Below, in pieces: positions 32,712-41,414 of a DNA stretch of 64,000 nucleotides. Both the position numbers and the translations under genes were made by a program. A model generated the notes under the pieces. It saw only the letters and a program-made list of their open reading frames with translations. It made no database searches and was not told where the DNA came from. Position 1 is the first letter of the stretch, and the number at the start of each line of letters is the position of its first letter. The DNA is taken from assembly GCF_017352095.1 (NCBI RefSeq), contig NZ_CP071463.1, forward strand, positions 3,286,001-3,350,000, in the 5' to 3' direction. Origin of the DNA: Natrinema longum. Its GTDB lineage: Archaea > Halobacteriota > Halobacteria > Halobacteriales > Natrialbaceae.

Positions 32712-34505
32712 TCAGAGTATCGTCCCGTGTTTCTTGTCCGGCAGGGACTTCTCGATGTCTTCGTAGAAGTCGAACCGGGCGGCCAGTTCCGCGCGCAGCG
32801 TGCTCGGCGGGACGATCTCGTCGATGACGACCTCGCTCGCCATTCGATGAACGTCGATGTCCTCGCGGTACTCCGCCCGGAGCTGTGCCTCCGTTCGTTC
32901 GCGCTCCTCTGGGTCGTCGATCTCGGAGAGCTTGCGCGCGTAGACAGCGTTGATCGCGGCTTCCGGACCCATGATCGCGATCTCGCCCGAGGGGAGGCCG
33001 ACGACGCTCTCGGGATCGTAGGCGGGCCCGCCCATCGCGTAGATCCCCGCGCCGTAGGCTTTGCGGACGACGACGGTCTGTTTGGGAACCGTGGCCGAGG
33101 AGGTCGCGTAGATCATCTTCTTGCCCTGCTCCAAGATGCCGTCTTTCTCGACCTGGGAACCGGCCATGAAACCGGGCGTGTCGCAGAGATAGAGTAAGGG
33201 GATGTTGAACGCGTCCGATTTCCAGATGAACTCCGCGGCCTTCTCGGCCGCGTCGGGAAAGATCGCACCGGCGCGGTGGGCTGGCTGGTTGGCGACGATG
33301 CCGATCGGACGACCGTCGATCCGGGCGTACGCGGTGAGTATCTCCTGGCCGTAATCGGGCCGTAACTCGAAGTACGACCCCGCATCGACGATTCGATCGA
33401 TGACGTCGGTCATGTCGTACCCCTTGTTCGGTTGCTGGGGGACGATGGCGTCGATTCCGTCGGGAGAGTTGGCCGGTTCGGTCGGCTCCCGCCGTGGCGG
33501 TTTCTCGTCGGCGTTGTCCGGCAGATACGTGATCAGTCGTGCTACGAGTTCCCGGGCGTGTTCCTCGTCGTCGGCGATCAGGTCCGCCGACCCCGACTCC
33601 TGCATGTGGACTGCCGGCCCGCCGAGTTCCTGGAGATCGATGTCCTCGCCGGTGACCATCTGCACCATCCGCGGGGAGGCGATCGCCATCGCGGACATCC
33701 CCTCGACCATGATCGTGAAGTCCGCGAAGACAGGTGTGTAGGCCGCCCCGGCGATGCTCGGCCCATAGAGGACACAGATCTGGGGAACCCGTCCGGAGAG
33801 CATCGAGTGGTTGTAGTAGTACTTCCCGATCCCCTCGCGGTTGGCGAAAAAGCCCGTCTGCTGGTCGATCCGCCCGCCCGAGGAGTCCATCAGGTACAGG
33901 ACCGGATTACCGGTCTTGAGCGCGCGCTGTTGCATTCGGAGGAACTTCTCGACGCCTTTCGCGGCCATGCTGCCGCGCTTGACCGTGTAGTCGTTGGCCA
34001 TCACGTGGAGGTCCCGGCCCTCGAACGTGGCTGCGGCCGTGATGAGGCCGTCCGCCGGGAGGCGGTCGCCGTCACCGCCGTCTTCGTCGGTGTTTGCACC
34101 GCTTGGGTGCCAGTCGTCGAACGCCGCGAACCGACCGTCCTCGAAGTGTACCTCGCTGTCGTTGCCGGCGAACCACAACTCGAGTCGATCGCGGACGAAC
34201 AGCTTTCCTTCTTCGGAGAGTTGCGTTTTGTACTTCTCGGGGCCACCCTCGAGGATGTCCTCGATCTCGTCCCACAGACGCGCTTCGCGCTCGGTGGGGC
34301 CGAGATCGCGCTCGGCCGCGGTGGGTTCCGTCTCGGGATCGGCTGCCGATTCGCCGTCGGCTGGAGGCTCGATTTCGTGGACCACTGCCGGCTCCGTCTC
34401 GTCGCCGAGGAACAACTCGACCGTCTCGCCGACGTGCCCTGCCAGCGCGGCCGCGATCGCCGCAGCCTCGTCGTCGTCGGCACCGGCCGCGATACGAACT
34501 CGCAT
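32712..34505 (-). CDS. acyl-CoA carboxylase carboxyltransferase subunit, with N-terminal extension
   Basis: The 597-residue protein's first 90 residues are an acidic extension. The carboxyltransferase core then includes DGLITAAATFEGRDLHVMAND, the oxyanion-hole segments YLMDSSGGRIDQQ and GPSIAGAAYTPVFADFTIMV, and in the second half PGFMAGSQVEKDGILEQGKK and YGAGIYAMGGPAYDPESVVG. It moves CO2 from carboxybiotin to an acyl-CoA (acetyl, propionyl or methylcrotonyl). No biotin carboxylase or biotin carrier gene lies beside it. Confidence 0.85.
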   Translation of the reverse strand: MRVRIAAGADDDEAAAIAAALAGHVGETVELFLGDETEPAVVHEIEPPADGESAADPETEPTAAERDLGPTEREARLWDEIEDILEGGPEKYKTQLSEEGKLFVRDRLELWFAGNDSEVHFEDGRFAAFDDWHPSGANTDEDGGDGDRLPADGLITAAATFEGRDLHVMANDYTVKRGSMAAKGVEKFLRMQQRALKTGNPVLYLMDSSGGRIDQQTGFFANREGIGKYYYNHSMLSGRVPQICVLYGPSIAGAAYTPVFADFTIMVEGMSAMAIASPRMVQMVTGEDIDLQELGGPAVHMQESGSADLIADDEEHARELVARLITYLPDNADEKPPRREPTEPANSPDGIDAIVPQQPNKGYDMTDVIDRIVDAGSYFELRPDYGQEILTAYARIDGRPIGIVANQPAHRAGAIFPDAAEKAAEFIWKSDAFNIPLLYLCDTPGFMAGSQVEKDGILEQGKKMIYATSSATVPKQTVVVRKAYGAGIYAMGGPAYDPESVVGLPSGEIAIMGPEAAINAVYARKLSEIDDPEERERTEAQLRAEYREDIDVHRMASEVVIDEIVPPSTLRAELAARFDFYEDIEKSLPDKKHGTIL

Positions 34506-34866
34506 GCTATGTGCTGTGTCGGGGGACCAAATACCGTTTTCCCCGATCCCCGGTCGCAGAGCCGATCGGACTCCTGTTGGGTTCCGGGCGTCGGAGACCG
34601 AATCGGGAGGGGAACGGGGTTCGTGTCGAGTCGGTCATCCAAACAGCCAGCGGTCGACGCGAGCGGCGGCCGCGTACTCGCAGTCACGAACACGAGCCGA
34701 CGGAACGCGTGCCGTGATCGGCAGCACGGAGACCCCCGAACGGCAACTGCAGGCAGAACCGATATGATCTCGTTTGCCGTTCGTTGTGACGGTTATCGAT
34801 CCCGTGTCCGTATACGGAGAGTGCGGCGGAACGGGGCGTATAGCAACTGAAGACCAGTATTGCCGT
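34506..34866. other. intergenic region between carboxylase and protease-like genes
   Basis: This 361-bp divergent region contains an AT-rich ACCAAATACCG box about 20 bp upstream of the carboxylase start (minus strand). A TATAGCAACTGAAG stretch (34841-34854) is 12 bp before the protease-like start. CCGTATACGG (34806-34815) is a 10-bp palindrome. No gene is supported. Confidence 0.4.
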
Positions 34867-36039
34867 ATGTCGGCAGCAAACACCGAACGTCTCGGCTCCC
34901 AACTCGCATCGCTTCGCGATCGACTCGAGTCGGGAATGGACCGGCGGGAGTTCCTGCGAACCATCGTCAGCGGCGGCTTCGCCGTCGGGATGGCACAGTG
35001 GCTCGGCGTCGACGACTTCCTGGCAGCCGACGACGGCGAAGTCCCCATCGTCACCGCACTCGTCAGGGAGGTCCCCGACGATCCGTGGTCGCTCCAGGAA
35101 CGGATCAGATACGTCCCTGCGAAGTGGTACGCCGCCGTCGAGAAAGCCTTCGAACTGAACGAGCGCCTCGCCAGCCTCGCCTTCACCGGCTATCTCGGTA
35201 GCGCTGTCGTTCCGGGCGACTACGCGAGCGGAACCGCCACGGTCTCCGTCGGTCTCTCGAGTGACAGCCACTCCGTGCGTGAACTGCTCGGTGAACTCGC
35301 CGACGGGATCAGTATCGACACCGAGACCATCATCGATATCGAAGCGATCCAGGACGATCCCGAATTCAGCGAGCCACGGTTCGCGGACGCGGCCTCGGAC
35401 GGGACCGTCCCGAGCGGCGTCGCCTGTGAAACGCCCTCGAGTATCGCGACGCTCGGACCGGCGCTGTACCATCCCGACGGCCAGCGACGGCTCTTCGTGA
35501 CGGCCGAGCACGCCTTCGCCGAGAATCGCGACACCACGGAGGATGCCCTGCTGTTGCCCCGCGAGGAAGGCGACCCCATCGAACTGGGACGGGTCGTCCA
35601 CTACCATCCCGTCGAGGACGTCGCCGCCGTCGAACCAAACGGCTGGATCGAACCCGCAAGCAGGATCGACGCGCCGTCGCGGCCTCGCATTCGAGGCCAG
35701 TTCACCAGGTTCGGCCTCGCCGACCTCGCCGCTCGCGACGAGGAACTCGAGAAGGTCGGCGCCCTGAGCGGGCACACGACGGGGAAGATCCAGGGGGTCG
35801 ATGCGGTTACCTGCTTTACCGACGAGTTCTGTCGGCGCGGGCAGATTCGCTGGGGCGGCGAGATGGATCTGACCGACGGCGACAGCGGTTCGGTGAGCTA
35901 CCACGCCGACCCCGAAGGCGACGACGGCGAGGTGCTCGTTGCGGGCTTCAACAACGCCCGCACCTGGTGGCCCGGACAGAGCTATGTCTGGGGCGTCGGT
36001 GCCTATCGACTGACGGAGAACCATGGCTATCACTTCTGA
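34867..36039 (+). CDS. predicted trypsin-like (chymotrypsin-fold) Tat-exported protein
   Basis: The 390-residue protein starts MSAANTERLGSQL (ATG at 34867). A twin-arginine stretch MDRREFLRTIVSGGFAVGMA (about 24-43) suggests Tat export. The rest carries a possible serine protease triad in order: TAEHAF with His215, VEDVAAVE with Asp251, and TDGDSGSVSY with Ser340. The order and motifs resemble the trypsin TAAHC, D.A and GDSGG sites. Overall similarity is low, so activity is a prediction. It is followed by a small membrane gene on the same strand. Confidence 0.6.
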   Translation: MSAANTERLGSQLASLRDRLESGMDRREFLRTIVSGGFAVGMAQWLGVDDFLAADDGEVPIVTALVREVPDDPWSLQERIRYVPAKWYAAVEKAFELNERLASLAFTGYLGSAVVPGDYASGTATVSVGLSSDSHSVRELLGELADGISIDTETIIDIEAIQDDPEFSEPRFADAASDGTVPSGVACETPSSIATLGPALYHPDGQRRLFVTAEHAFAENRDTTEDALLLPREEGDPIELGRVVHYHPVEDVAAVEPNGWIEPASRIDAPSRPRIRGQFTRFGLADLAARDEELEKVGALSGHTTGKIQGVDAVTCFTDEFCRRGQIRWGGEMDLTDGDSGSVSYHADPEGDDGEVLVAGFNNARTWWPGQSYVWGVGAYRLTENHGYHF

Positions 36040-36096
36040 CTACCGCCCACCGACTCGCGTTCGGCTGACCGTCCGATGGCGAGCATCGATTCGAAT

Positions 36097-36336
36097 ATGA
36101 GCAACGATACCGCCCGAACCTCGCGATCCGACCGGCGTCGCGTCCGGACCGTCGTAAGCGGTGTCCTCCGACTCCTCGGCGACCTGCTCGCCGTCTCGCT
36201 GTGGGTCCTCTTGTTGACGCTCCTCTTCCTCGAGACCGCCTGGCCCCGCTGGGCGTTTTACGCCATGCTCGTGGGGGGCGTCGCACTCTACGTCACCGTG
36301 ACGGCAGCCTGGGTGGGCGGCGACGACGAGCCCTGA
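36097..36336 (+). CDS. small two-helix membrane protein
   Basis: The protein has about 79 residues. I use the internal ATG at 36097 (MSNDTARTSRSD); an ATG at 36076 adds seven residues. Two hydrophobic segments (LGDLLAVSLWVLLLTLLFLE and AFYAMLVGGVALYVTVTAAW) follow an Arg-rich N-terminus. It resembles a conserved haloarchaeal family (possibly DUF8119) but carries no functional motif. It lies 57 bp after the predicted protease, on the same strand. Confidence 0.6.
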   Translation: MSNDTARTSRSDRRRVRTVVSGVLRLLGDLLAVSLWVLLLTLLFLETAWPRWAFYAMLVGGVALYVTVTAAWVGGDDEP

Positions 36337-36369
36337 AACCGAGCGGCAAGTAGTGACCTCGAGACGCCG

Positions 36370-37239
36370 CTACGCGACCGTCGACTCGAGTCGGTCGATC
36401 AGGTCGTCGTTGCCGACGTGTAACGGTGTTCGGTCGTGCAGTTCGTCGGGTTCGACGGTCAGCAACGACTGCGTGCCGTTCGAGGAGCGACCGCCGGCCT
36501 GCTCGACGACGTAGCCGATCGGGTTCCCCTCGAACTGGAGTCGGAGTTTGCCCTCGGGCCGGGACTCGAGTGCGGGGTAGCCGAAGGTGCCGCCGTAGGT
36601 GAGTACCTGGTTGACGTCGCCGATCAGTGCGCCGCCGTATCGGAGTTTGAGTTCCCGCTCGATCTCGCGGGCGTACTCGCGGAAGTCGGCGGGCCAGTCG
36701 GGGACGCGACCGCCGAAGCCGTAGACGACCGGTTCCGCGGGCAGCGTGACGTCGCGCTCGACGATCGTTCGCTCGCCGCCGGTGAGTTCGTACTCCGAGA
36801 CGGTGTCGTCGGTGGCGATCACCATCGTCGTGATCGGGCCATAGAGGACGTAGCCGGCGGCGACGAGGGTGTCACCGCGGGCGGGGAGCGCGGCGTCGTA
36901 GATCCCGAAGATCGTCCCCATCGTGTTGTTGGATTTGAGGTTCGACGAGCCGTCGAGTGGGTCCACTGCGACGGCGTACGCTCCCGACGCCGCGGGATCG
37001 TCGCCGCAGTCGACGATGTCGGCTCGTTCCTCGCTGGCGTACTGGCCGACGCCGTCGATCCCGGCGATTCGATCGCCGAGTAACTCGTCGGCCCAGACGT
37101 CGGCCTCGACCTGGGTATCGCCGCTGGGGTTTTCCTCCTCGACCGTCCCGCGGCGACCGATCAGCCCCTGTCGAATCTCGGTCGCCGAGCGGCTGATCGT
37201 CGCCACGACGTCCTCGACGACTGGATCGGACACCGTCAT
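36370..37239 (-). CDS. fbp: fructose-1,6-bisphosphatase, class I
   Basis: The 289-residue protein has metal- and substrate-binding motifs VAVDPLDGSSNLKSNNTMGT (about residues 96-115) and QVEADVWADELLGD. YGGTFGYPALESRPEGKLRL and GYVVEQAGGRSS near the C-terminus are class I FBPase features. It hydrolyses fructose 1,6-bisphosphate in gluconeogenesis. It directly follows the aldolase gene on the same strand (1 bp apart), which pairs two consecutive gluconeogenic steps. Confidence 0.9.
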   Translation of the reverse strand: MTVSDPVVEDVVATISRSATEIRQGLIGRRGTVEEENPSGDTQVEADVWADELLGDRIAGIDGVGQYASEERADIVDCGDDPAASGAYAVAVDPLDGSSNLKSNNTMGTIFGIYDAALPARGDTLVAAGYVLYGPITTMVIATDDTVSEYELTGGERTIVERDVTLPAEPVVYGFGGRVPDWPADFREYAREIERELKLRYGGALIGDVNQVLTYGGTFGYPALESRPEGKLRLQFEGNPIGYVVEQAGGRSSNGTQSLLTVEPDELHDRTPLHVGNDDLIDRLESTVA

Positions 37240-37240
37240 C

Positions 37241-38035
37241 CTATTCGGTGGCCTCGAGTGCCGCGTCGGCGGTCGCCTCCTCGTAGATGACCTCCTCTAA
37301 GGCGTCGAGGATCCGGGTCGGGTCCTCGCGCTGCCAGATGTTGCGGCCGACCGCGAGCCCGCTCGCGCCGGCGGTGACGGCGGCTTCGACGGTCGAGAGG
37401 AAGTCGTAGTCGGAGGTCTTCGAGCCGCCGCTCATGACGACGTTCATGTCGCCCGCCGCCTTGCACGCGTGCTCCATGGCGTCGGAGCTGCCGGGGTACT
37501 TGACCTTCGCGATGTCGGCACCGACCTCGAGGGCGATGCGGGTGGCATAGGAGATCGTGCTCGGCTTGGTGTCGTTCTTGAGCCCCTGGCCGCGGGGGTA
37601 AGACCACATGACGACCGGGAGGTCGTACTCGCGGGCTTTCTCCTGTATCCGACGGAACTCCTCGTACATCTCGACCTCGTGGTTCGAGCCGCTGTAGACG
37701 GTGAAGCCGACCGCGTCGGCACCCAACTCGGCCGCGTAGTCGACCGAGCAGTTGATCGCGGAGTCGGGCTCTCCCATCCACATGTTCGACGTGCCGTTGA
37801 GCTTCAGGAGGAGGTTGACGTCGTCCTCGTAGCTCGGATAGTACCCCTCCGCGATCCCCTTCTGGACGGCCATCGACGTGACGGCGTCGTGGGTCGCCGT
37901 CTCGAAGACCGTCGCTGGATCGAGTTTCTCCGGCACTGCTTCGAAGTCGACAGGGCCGTGCTCGAGCCCGTGGTCCATCGCCAGAATCAGTGACTTGCCG
38001 TCGCGAACGATCGGAGAGTCGTCGATCGGAATCAT
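37241..38035 (-). CDS. class I fructose-bisphosphate aldolase
   Basis: The 264-residue TIM-barrel enzyme of the archaeal DhnA-type class I aldolases has ILAMDHGLEHGPVDFEAVPE near the N-terminus, the Schiff-base Lys in GADIAKVKYPGSS, and a phosphate site in NVVMSGGSKTSDY and GASGLAVGRNIWQ. The related ADH synthase of aromatic amino acid synthesis has a different N-terminus, so aldolase is preferred, and the adjoining fbp supports this. A TATA box at 38060-38067 would give a leaderless message. Confidence 0.85.
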   Translation of the reverse strand: MIPIDDSPIVRDGKSLILAMDHGLEHGPVDFEAVPEKLDPATVFETATHDAVTSMAVQKGIAEGYYPSYEDDVNLLLKLNGTSNMWMGEPDSAINCSVDYAAELGADAVGFTVYSGSNHEVEMYEEFRRIQEKAREYDLPVVMWSYPRGQGLKNDTKPSTISYATRIALEVGADIAKVKYPGSSDAMEHACKAAGDMNVVMSGGSKTSDYDFLSTVEAAVTAGASGLAVGRNIWQREDPTRILDALEEVIYEEATADAALEATE

Positions 38036-38059
38036 CTGTTAGACGGTCCAACAGGCCGC

Positions 38060-38067
38060 TATAAATC
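38060..38067 (-). promoter_or_regulatory. TATA box of the aldolase-fbp operon
   Basis: Minus-strand TTTATAG lies 25-32 bp upstream of the aldolase ATG, with purine-rich CAGAGA just above it as a possible BRE. This spacing puts the transcription start at or next to the ATG, typical of leaderless haloarchaeal messages. Confidence 0.55.
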
Positions 38068-38210
38068 TCTGATGATCCGAGTTACTGAGATTACGTACAA
38101 CTGTAGTAAACGTGGCTGTTTCCGCGGGAACGGTCGTCGAATACTTTCAGGAACAGCCGTTGCGGATCGAACCGTCCCCGCTTGGCACCGGTTCGGTCGT
38201 CGTCGCGGTT

Positions 38211-38963
38211 TCACTCGAGTAGCTCGCGCGCGTTGTGTCGCCACGTCCGGACGTGCAACACGTTCAGATCGAGGACCGTCGCGACCGTCATCGCGTCGAT
38301 GGTTGCGAGTCGCTCCGCCGATCGCACCCCGGCCTCGGCCAGCGCGTCGGCGTCGTCGGGGCCGACCCCAGTGACCGCCGTGACCGGGGTCGGTCTGGGA
38401 TAGGGACGTTCCGAGGGGCGGTCCCGCCCCACCGAGACGAGCCCCGAGTGATCGTACTCGAAGGCTTGCCACTCCTCGTCGGCGCTGACGGCGATCCACT
38501 CGCGTTCGGCGTCGCCCAGCCCCCGGACCTCGCTCGAGCGCCGGTCGAGGTCGCCCTCCCCCTCGAACGACCACGGCAGCGAGTACCGCCTGCGGAGGCT
38601 GGCCGCGACCGCTTCGTCGAGACCCGCATCCAGCAGCGTGCGATAGGCGTATTCCTTGCCCGCGACCGCGTCGGGATCGATATCGGCAGCCTCGAGGGCC
38701 TCGCGCTCGTCGGTACCGATACCCGTATCGCCCCCTGTCCTGGCCGCCGTGTCGGTCGTCCGCTCCACCTCGACCGCCTCGAGCAGTTCCCCCTCCTCGA
38801 GGTCGCGTTCGGCCCCACTGATATCCGCAGCCGGATCCCTGTCGTCGCTGACATCGACGGAGATACCGATGTCGACGACCGCGCTCTCACCGGTCTCCGT
38901 CTCACCTGCAGCCCCCGAACCCGTGTTGTTCGCGCCGTTTCTTTCACTCACGCGGTTCATCAA
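38211..38963 (-). CDS. helix-hairpin-helix protein, DUF7409-type
   Basis: The 250-residue protein starts MMNRVSERNGAN (38963; a second Met is next). The first 85 residues are low-complexity, acidic and Thr/Gly-rich. The middle has YAYRTLLDAGLDEAVAASLR-RRYSLPWSF and GLGDAEREWIAVSADEEW. The C-terminus is a helix-hairpin-helix unit, VTAVTGVGPDDADALAEAGV, with an SAERLATIDAMTVATVL continuation, of the kind that binds DNA non-specifically. It matches a haloarchaeal family (DUF7409 by recall). Confidence 0.65.
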   Translation of the reverse strand: MMNRVSERNGANNTGSGAAGETETGESAVVDIGISVDVSDDRDPAADISGAERDLEEGELLEAVEVERTTDTAARTGGDTGIGTDEREALEAADIDPDAVAGKEYAYRTLLDAGLDEAVAASLRRRYSLPWSFEGEGDLDRRSSEVRGLGDAEREWIAVSADEEWQAFEYDHSGLVSVGRDRPSERPYPRPTPVTAVTGVGPDDADALAEAGVRSAERLATIDAMTVATVLDLNVLHVRTWRHNARELLE

Positions 38964-39181
38964 CTCTGTCTCGAACTCTCGGGCGTCGACCTTGAAAGTT
39001 TCTCCGGCCGCGGATCAGCGGCGCTCGTCCCCGCTCGTGGACGGGCGTCACCACGTGAGGAACAGCGAAGTCCAGGTACCCGATCGGCACAGAACGCTGC
39101 CCGACAGTGCCGCCAGGGGAACGACCGCATCGGACAGGCGGTACTGTCCCGTCCCTGCCGACCGCCCGCGACCGGCGAGTG

Positions 39182-39262
39182 ATACGGTCTCCTGTCCGTC
39201 AGTGCCGGTGGGACCGGGACCACCTTGCGGCCCCACCGGTCAATCGGGACAGCAAACCGTAT
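39182..39262. repeat. structured dispersed repeat, copy A
   Basis: Nested inverted repeats are seen: outer ATACGGT (39182-39188) with ACCGTAT (39256-39262), middle CTGTCC (39192-39197) with GGACAG (39247-39252), inner CCGGTGGG (39205-39212) with CCCACCGG (39232-39239). GTCAGTG precedes and TCAATCG follows the inner stem. Copies at 10132-10196 and 55358-55451 share these flanking words. It lies just beyond the stop of the XdhC gene and within a 310-bp gene-free gap. Confidence 0.65.
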
Positions 39263-39272
39263 GAAATGCGGG

Positions 39273-40439
39273 CTACTGCGAGGGGGCACCCTCCGTCGAA
39301 TCGACAGTCACTCTGTCGTGAATGTGCCCCTCGCGGCGTTTCAGGTGTCGGGGCGTCCGATCGTTGGACACTGCCAGTATCTCCGCGACGATACTGTGTG
39401 CGATCTGGTAAGGGGAGCCGCCGCCGAGGTCGAGCCCGATCGGCGTGTACAGCGGCGACAACTCCCCTTCCTCGAACGACCGTCCCTCGTCCTCGAACGC
39501 CTCGAGCATCTCCTCGAACCGCTTGCGGGGCCCCATCAGACCGATGTAGGGAACCGACGACTCCAGTAACTGCTCGACCGTCAACCGATCGTCGACGAAG
39601 TTGTGGGTCATGACGACCGCGTAGGTGCGGTCGTCGAGGTCGAGTTCGTCGTCGACGGCTGCCGGCGAGGTCGTTATCGTTTCGTCGGCGTCCGGAAATC
39701 GGTCCGCGAGGTCGACGCCACCGCGGAACCCGACGACGGTCACGCGGAAGTCGTTTTTCGCGGCCAGTTCGGTGACCGGTCCCACGTCGTGGCCGGTTCC
39801 GAACACGACAAGCTCCGAGGGTGCTGCGAGCCCGTCGATGAACACCTCGAGTTCCCCGTCCGACTCGAGTTCGACGACGTCGGCTCGGCCGCGCTCGGTG
39901 AGATCCGCCGCGGGCTCCGACAGCGCGGCGGGCCAGTCCGTCGCCGGCTCGCCGTCCGGGGTCACGAGCCGCCCATCCCCGGGATGGTAGTACGCGCGGT
40001 CGCCACGGCCGAGGGAGCCGTCCGCTCCCTCGAGAACGGTGAGAACGGCGACGTTCCGTCCGTCGGCGAAGGCCTCGACGGCGGGACGATAGGTCTCGGT
40101 CAACGGCTCCAGCAGGACGTCGATGATCCCGTTGCAGCCGACGCCGAGCCCCCAGACGTCCTCGTCGTCCTCCATCAGGTCGTAGGTCACCAGCTCCGGA
40201 CGGCCGCGTTCGCGAACCGACTCGGCCGCCGCGAGCAGGTCGTCCTCGAGGCAGCCGGCCGTAATGCTGCCGACGCCCTCGCCGGCGTCGTCGAGGAGCA
40301 TTTTCGCGCCCGGCCGCCGGTAGGCGTTCCCCTCGACGTCGACGATCGTCGCTAAGACGTCCGTTCCCGCCGTGTCGAGTCGTTCGTGAATGCGCTGTAC
40401 CACCTCGGTCTCCGGTAGGCTCCAGTTGCTTCGTGTCAT
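39273..40439 (-). CDS. XdhC/CoxI-family protein
   Basis: This 388-residue protein has an N-terminal XdhC_CoxI domain with YRRPGAKMLLDDAGEGVGSI, TAGCLEDDLL and GVGCNGIIDVLLEPL. A C-terminal Rossmann domain follows with ELVVFGTGHDVGPVTELAAK, YAVVMTHNFVDD and YIGLMGPRKRFEEML. XdhC proteins bind and sulfurate molybdenum cofactor and insert it into molybdenum hydroxylases. It is the last gene of the CO dehydrogenase operon, 18 bp after the DUF364 gene. A second XdhC-type gene lies at 43881. Confidence 0.85.
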   Translation of the reverse strand: MTRSNWSLPETEVVQRIHERLDTAGTDVLATIVDVEGNAYRRPGAKMLLDDAGEGVGSITAGCLEDDLLAAAESVRERGRPELVTYDLMEDDEDVWGLGVGCNGIIDVLLEPLTETYRPAVEAFADGRNVAVLTVLEGADGSLGRGDRAYYHPGDGRLVTPDGEPATDWPAALSEPAADLTERGRADVVELESDGELEVFIDGLAAPSELVVFGTGHDVGPVTELAAKNDFRVTVVGFRGGVDLADRFPDADETITTSPAAVDDELDLDDRTYAVVMTHNFVDDRLTVEQLLESSVPYIGLMGPRKRFEEMLEAFEDEGRSFEEGELSPLYTPIGLDLGGGSPYQIAHSIVAEILAVSNDRTPRHLKRREGHIHDRVTVDSTEGAPSQ

Positions 40440-40457
40440 TGGTCGGTCCGCTGTCGG

Positions 40458-41414
40458 TCAGTCGTCTGTCGTCTCATCTCGGTTGGATCCCCCACTTCGC
40501 GTGTGTGTTAGTCCTTGACTCGGATCAGTCGATCGGTCGGCAGCCACGTATACTTTCCGAACGCCGGCGTCGTGCAGGTCCGTCCCGCAGGCACCTCGTG
40601 CGACGGCCTCGCGGACGCGAACCCGATCGGCCACCGACGCTCCGGCGACGACGTCCACGCCGGCGTCGAAGACAGGGTCGGGGAGGACGGACGCGGTCGC
40701 ACCGATCAGGACGACGGTCGCCGCCGCCGGTGCAGCCGCGAGATAGCGCTCGAGACCGCCGTAGACGAACGTCGAGCCGGTGACGAAGACGACGTCCGCG
40801 CCAGCCATCGCTTCACTCGCCGCGTCCGGCCGAAACGTCGCGACGCGGACGCCCTCGGGTGCGGTCACCGAGCCGACGTCGGCCCGTTCGATGACGCGAA
40901 CGTCGACGTCGTCGAACTTCCGGAACGCGGGCCGGAAGAGGCCGACCGTCGCGATCGTGTCGACGCTCGGGTCCAGCAACGCCATCGGATCGCCCGTTTG
41001 CCAGTCGATCGACGGGGCCGAGAGGGCGTTGATCGCCGCGACGCCGAGTGCGTTCTCGAGCAGTCCGTCGGCGGACGCCGCCCCATCTCCGGCTTCGCCA
41101 GATCGCCCCTTCGCGTCGATCGGCGACTCGCGGCTCGTCCGCGTCGCCCAGCCGACGAGCGTGTCGACGTCGAGGTCGTCTGCCGGTCGCGTGGGCCCCG
41201 AGGGACGGTGAGCGAGACCAGCGGTCGACTGGCTTCCGCGAGTCCCCTCCGAACCGGTAGCGGCCCGTGCGTTGGCTCCGGGTCGCGCCCGCACGCCCCC
41301 GAGTTCGACCATGACCGCCGCGTCGCCGATCGTTACGTCCTCGACCGTCGCTGCCTCGAGGGTGCCGATCGCCCGGAGGCGGTCGACGATCGCGGGAAGG
41401 ATCGGCTCGATCAT
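40458..41414 (-). CDS. DUF364 Rossmann-like protein of the cox operon
   Basis: The 318-residue protein starts MIEPILPAIVDRLRAIGTLE (ATG at 41414, overlapping coxE by 4 bp). The N-terminal region reads VTIGDAAVMVELGGVR, the middle GVAAINALSAPSIDWQTGDP, and the C-terminal DUF364 domain has ADVVFVTGSTFVYGGLERYL, VVLIGATASVLPDPVFDAGV and VRVREAVARGACGTDLHDAG. DUF364 is linked to metal or molybdenum handling; the step it serves here is not known. A low-complexity insert of about 60 residues splits the N-terminal part. Confidence 0.7.
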   Translation of the reverse strand: MIEPILPAIVDRLRAIGTLEAATVEDVTIGDAAVMVELGGVRARPGANARAATGSEGTRGSQSTAGLAHRPSGPTRPADDLDVDTLVGWATRTSRESPIDAKGRSGEAGDGAASADGLLENALGVAAINALSAPSIDWQTGDPMALLDPSVDTIATVGLFRPAFRKFDDVDVRVIERADVGSVTAPEGVRVATFRPDAASEAMAGADVVFVTGSTFVYGGLERYLAAAPAAATVVLIGATASVLPDPVFDAGVDVVAGASVADRVRVREAVARGACGTDLHDAGVRKVYVAADRSTDPSQGLTHTRSGGSNRDETTDD

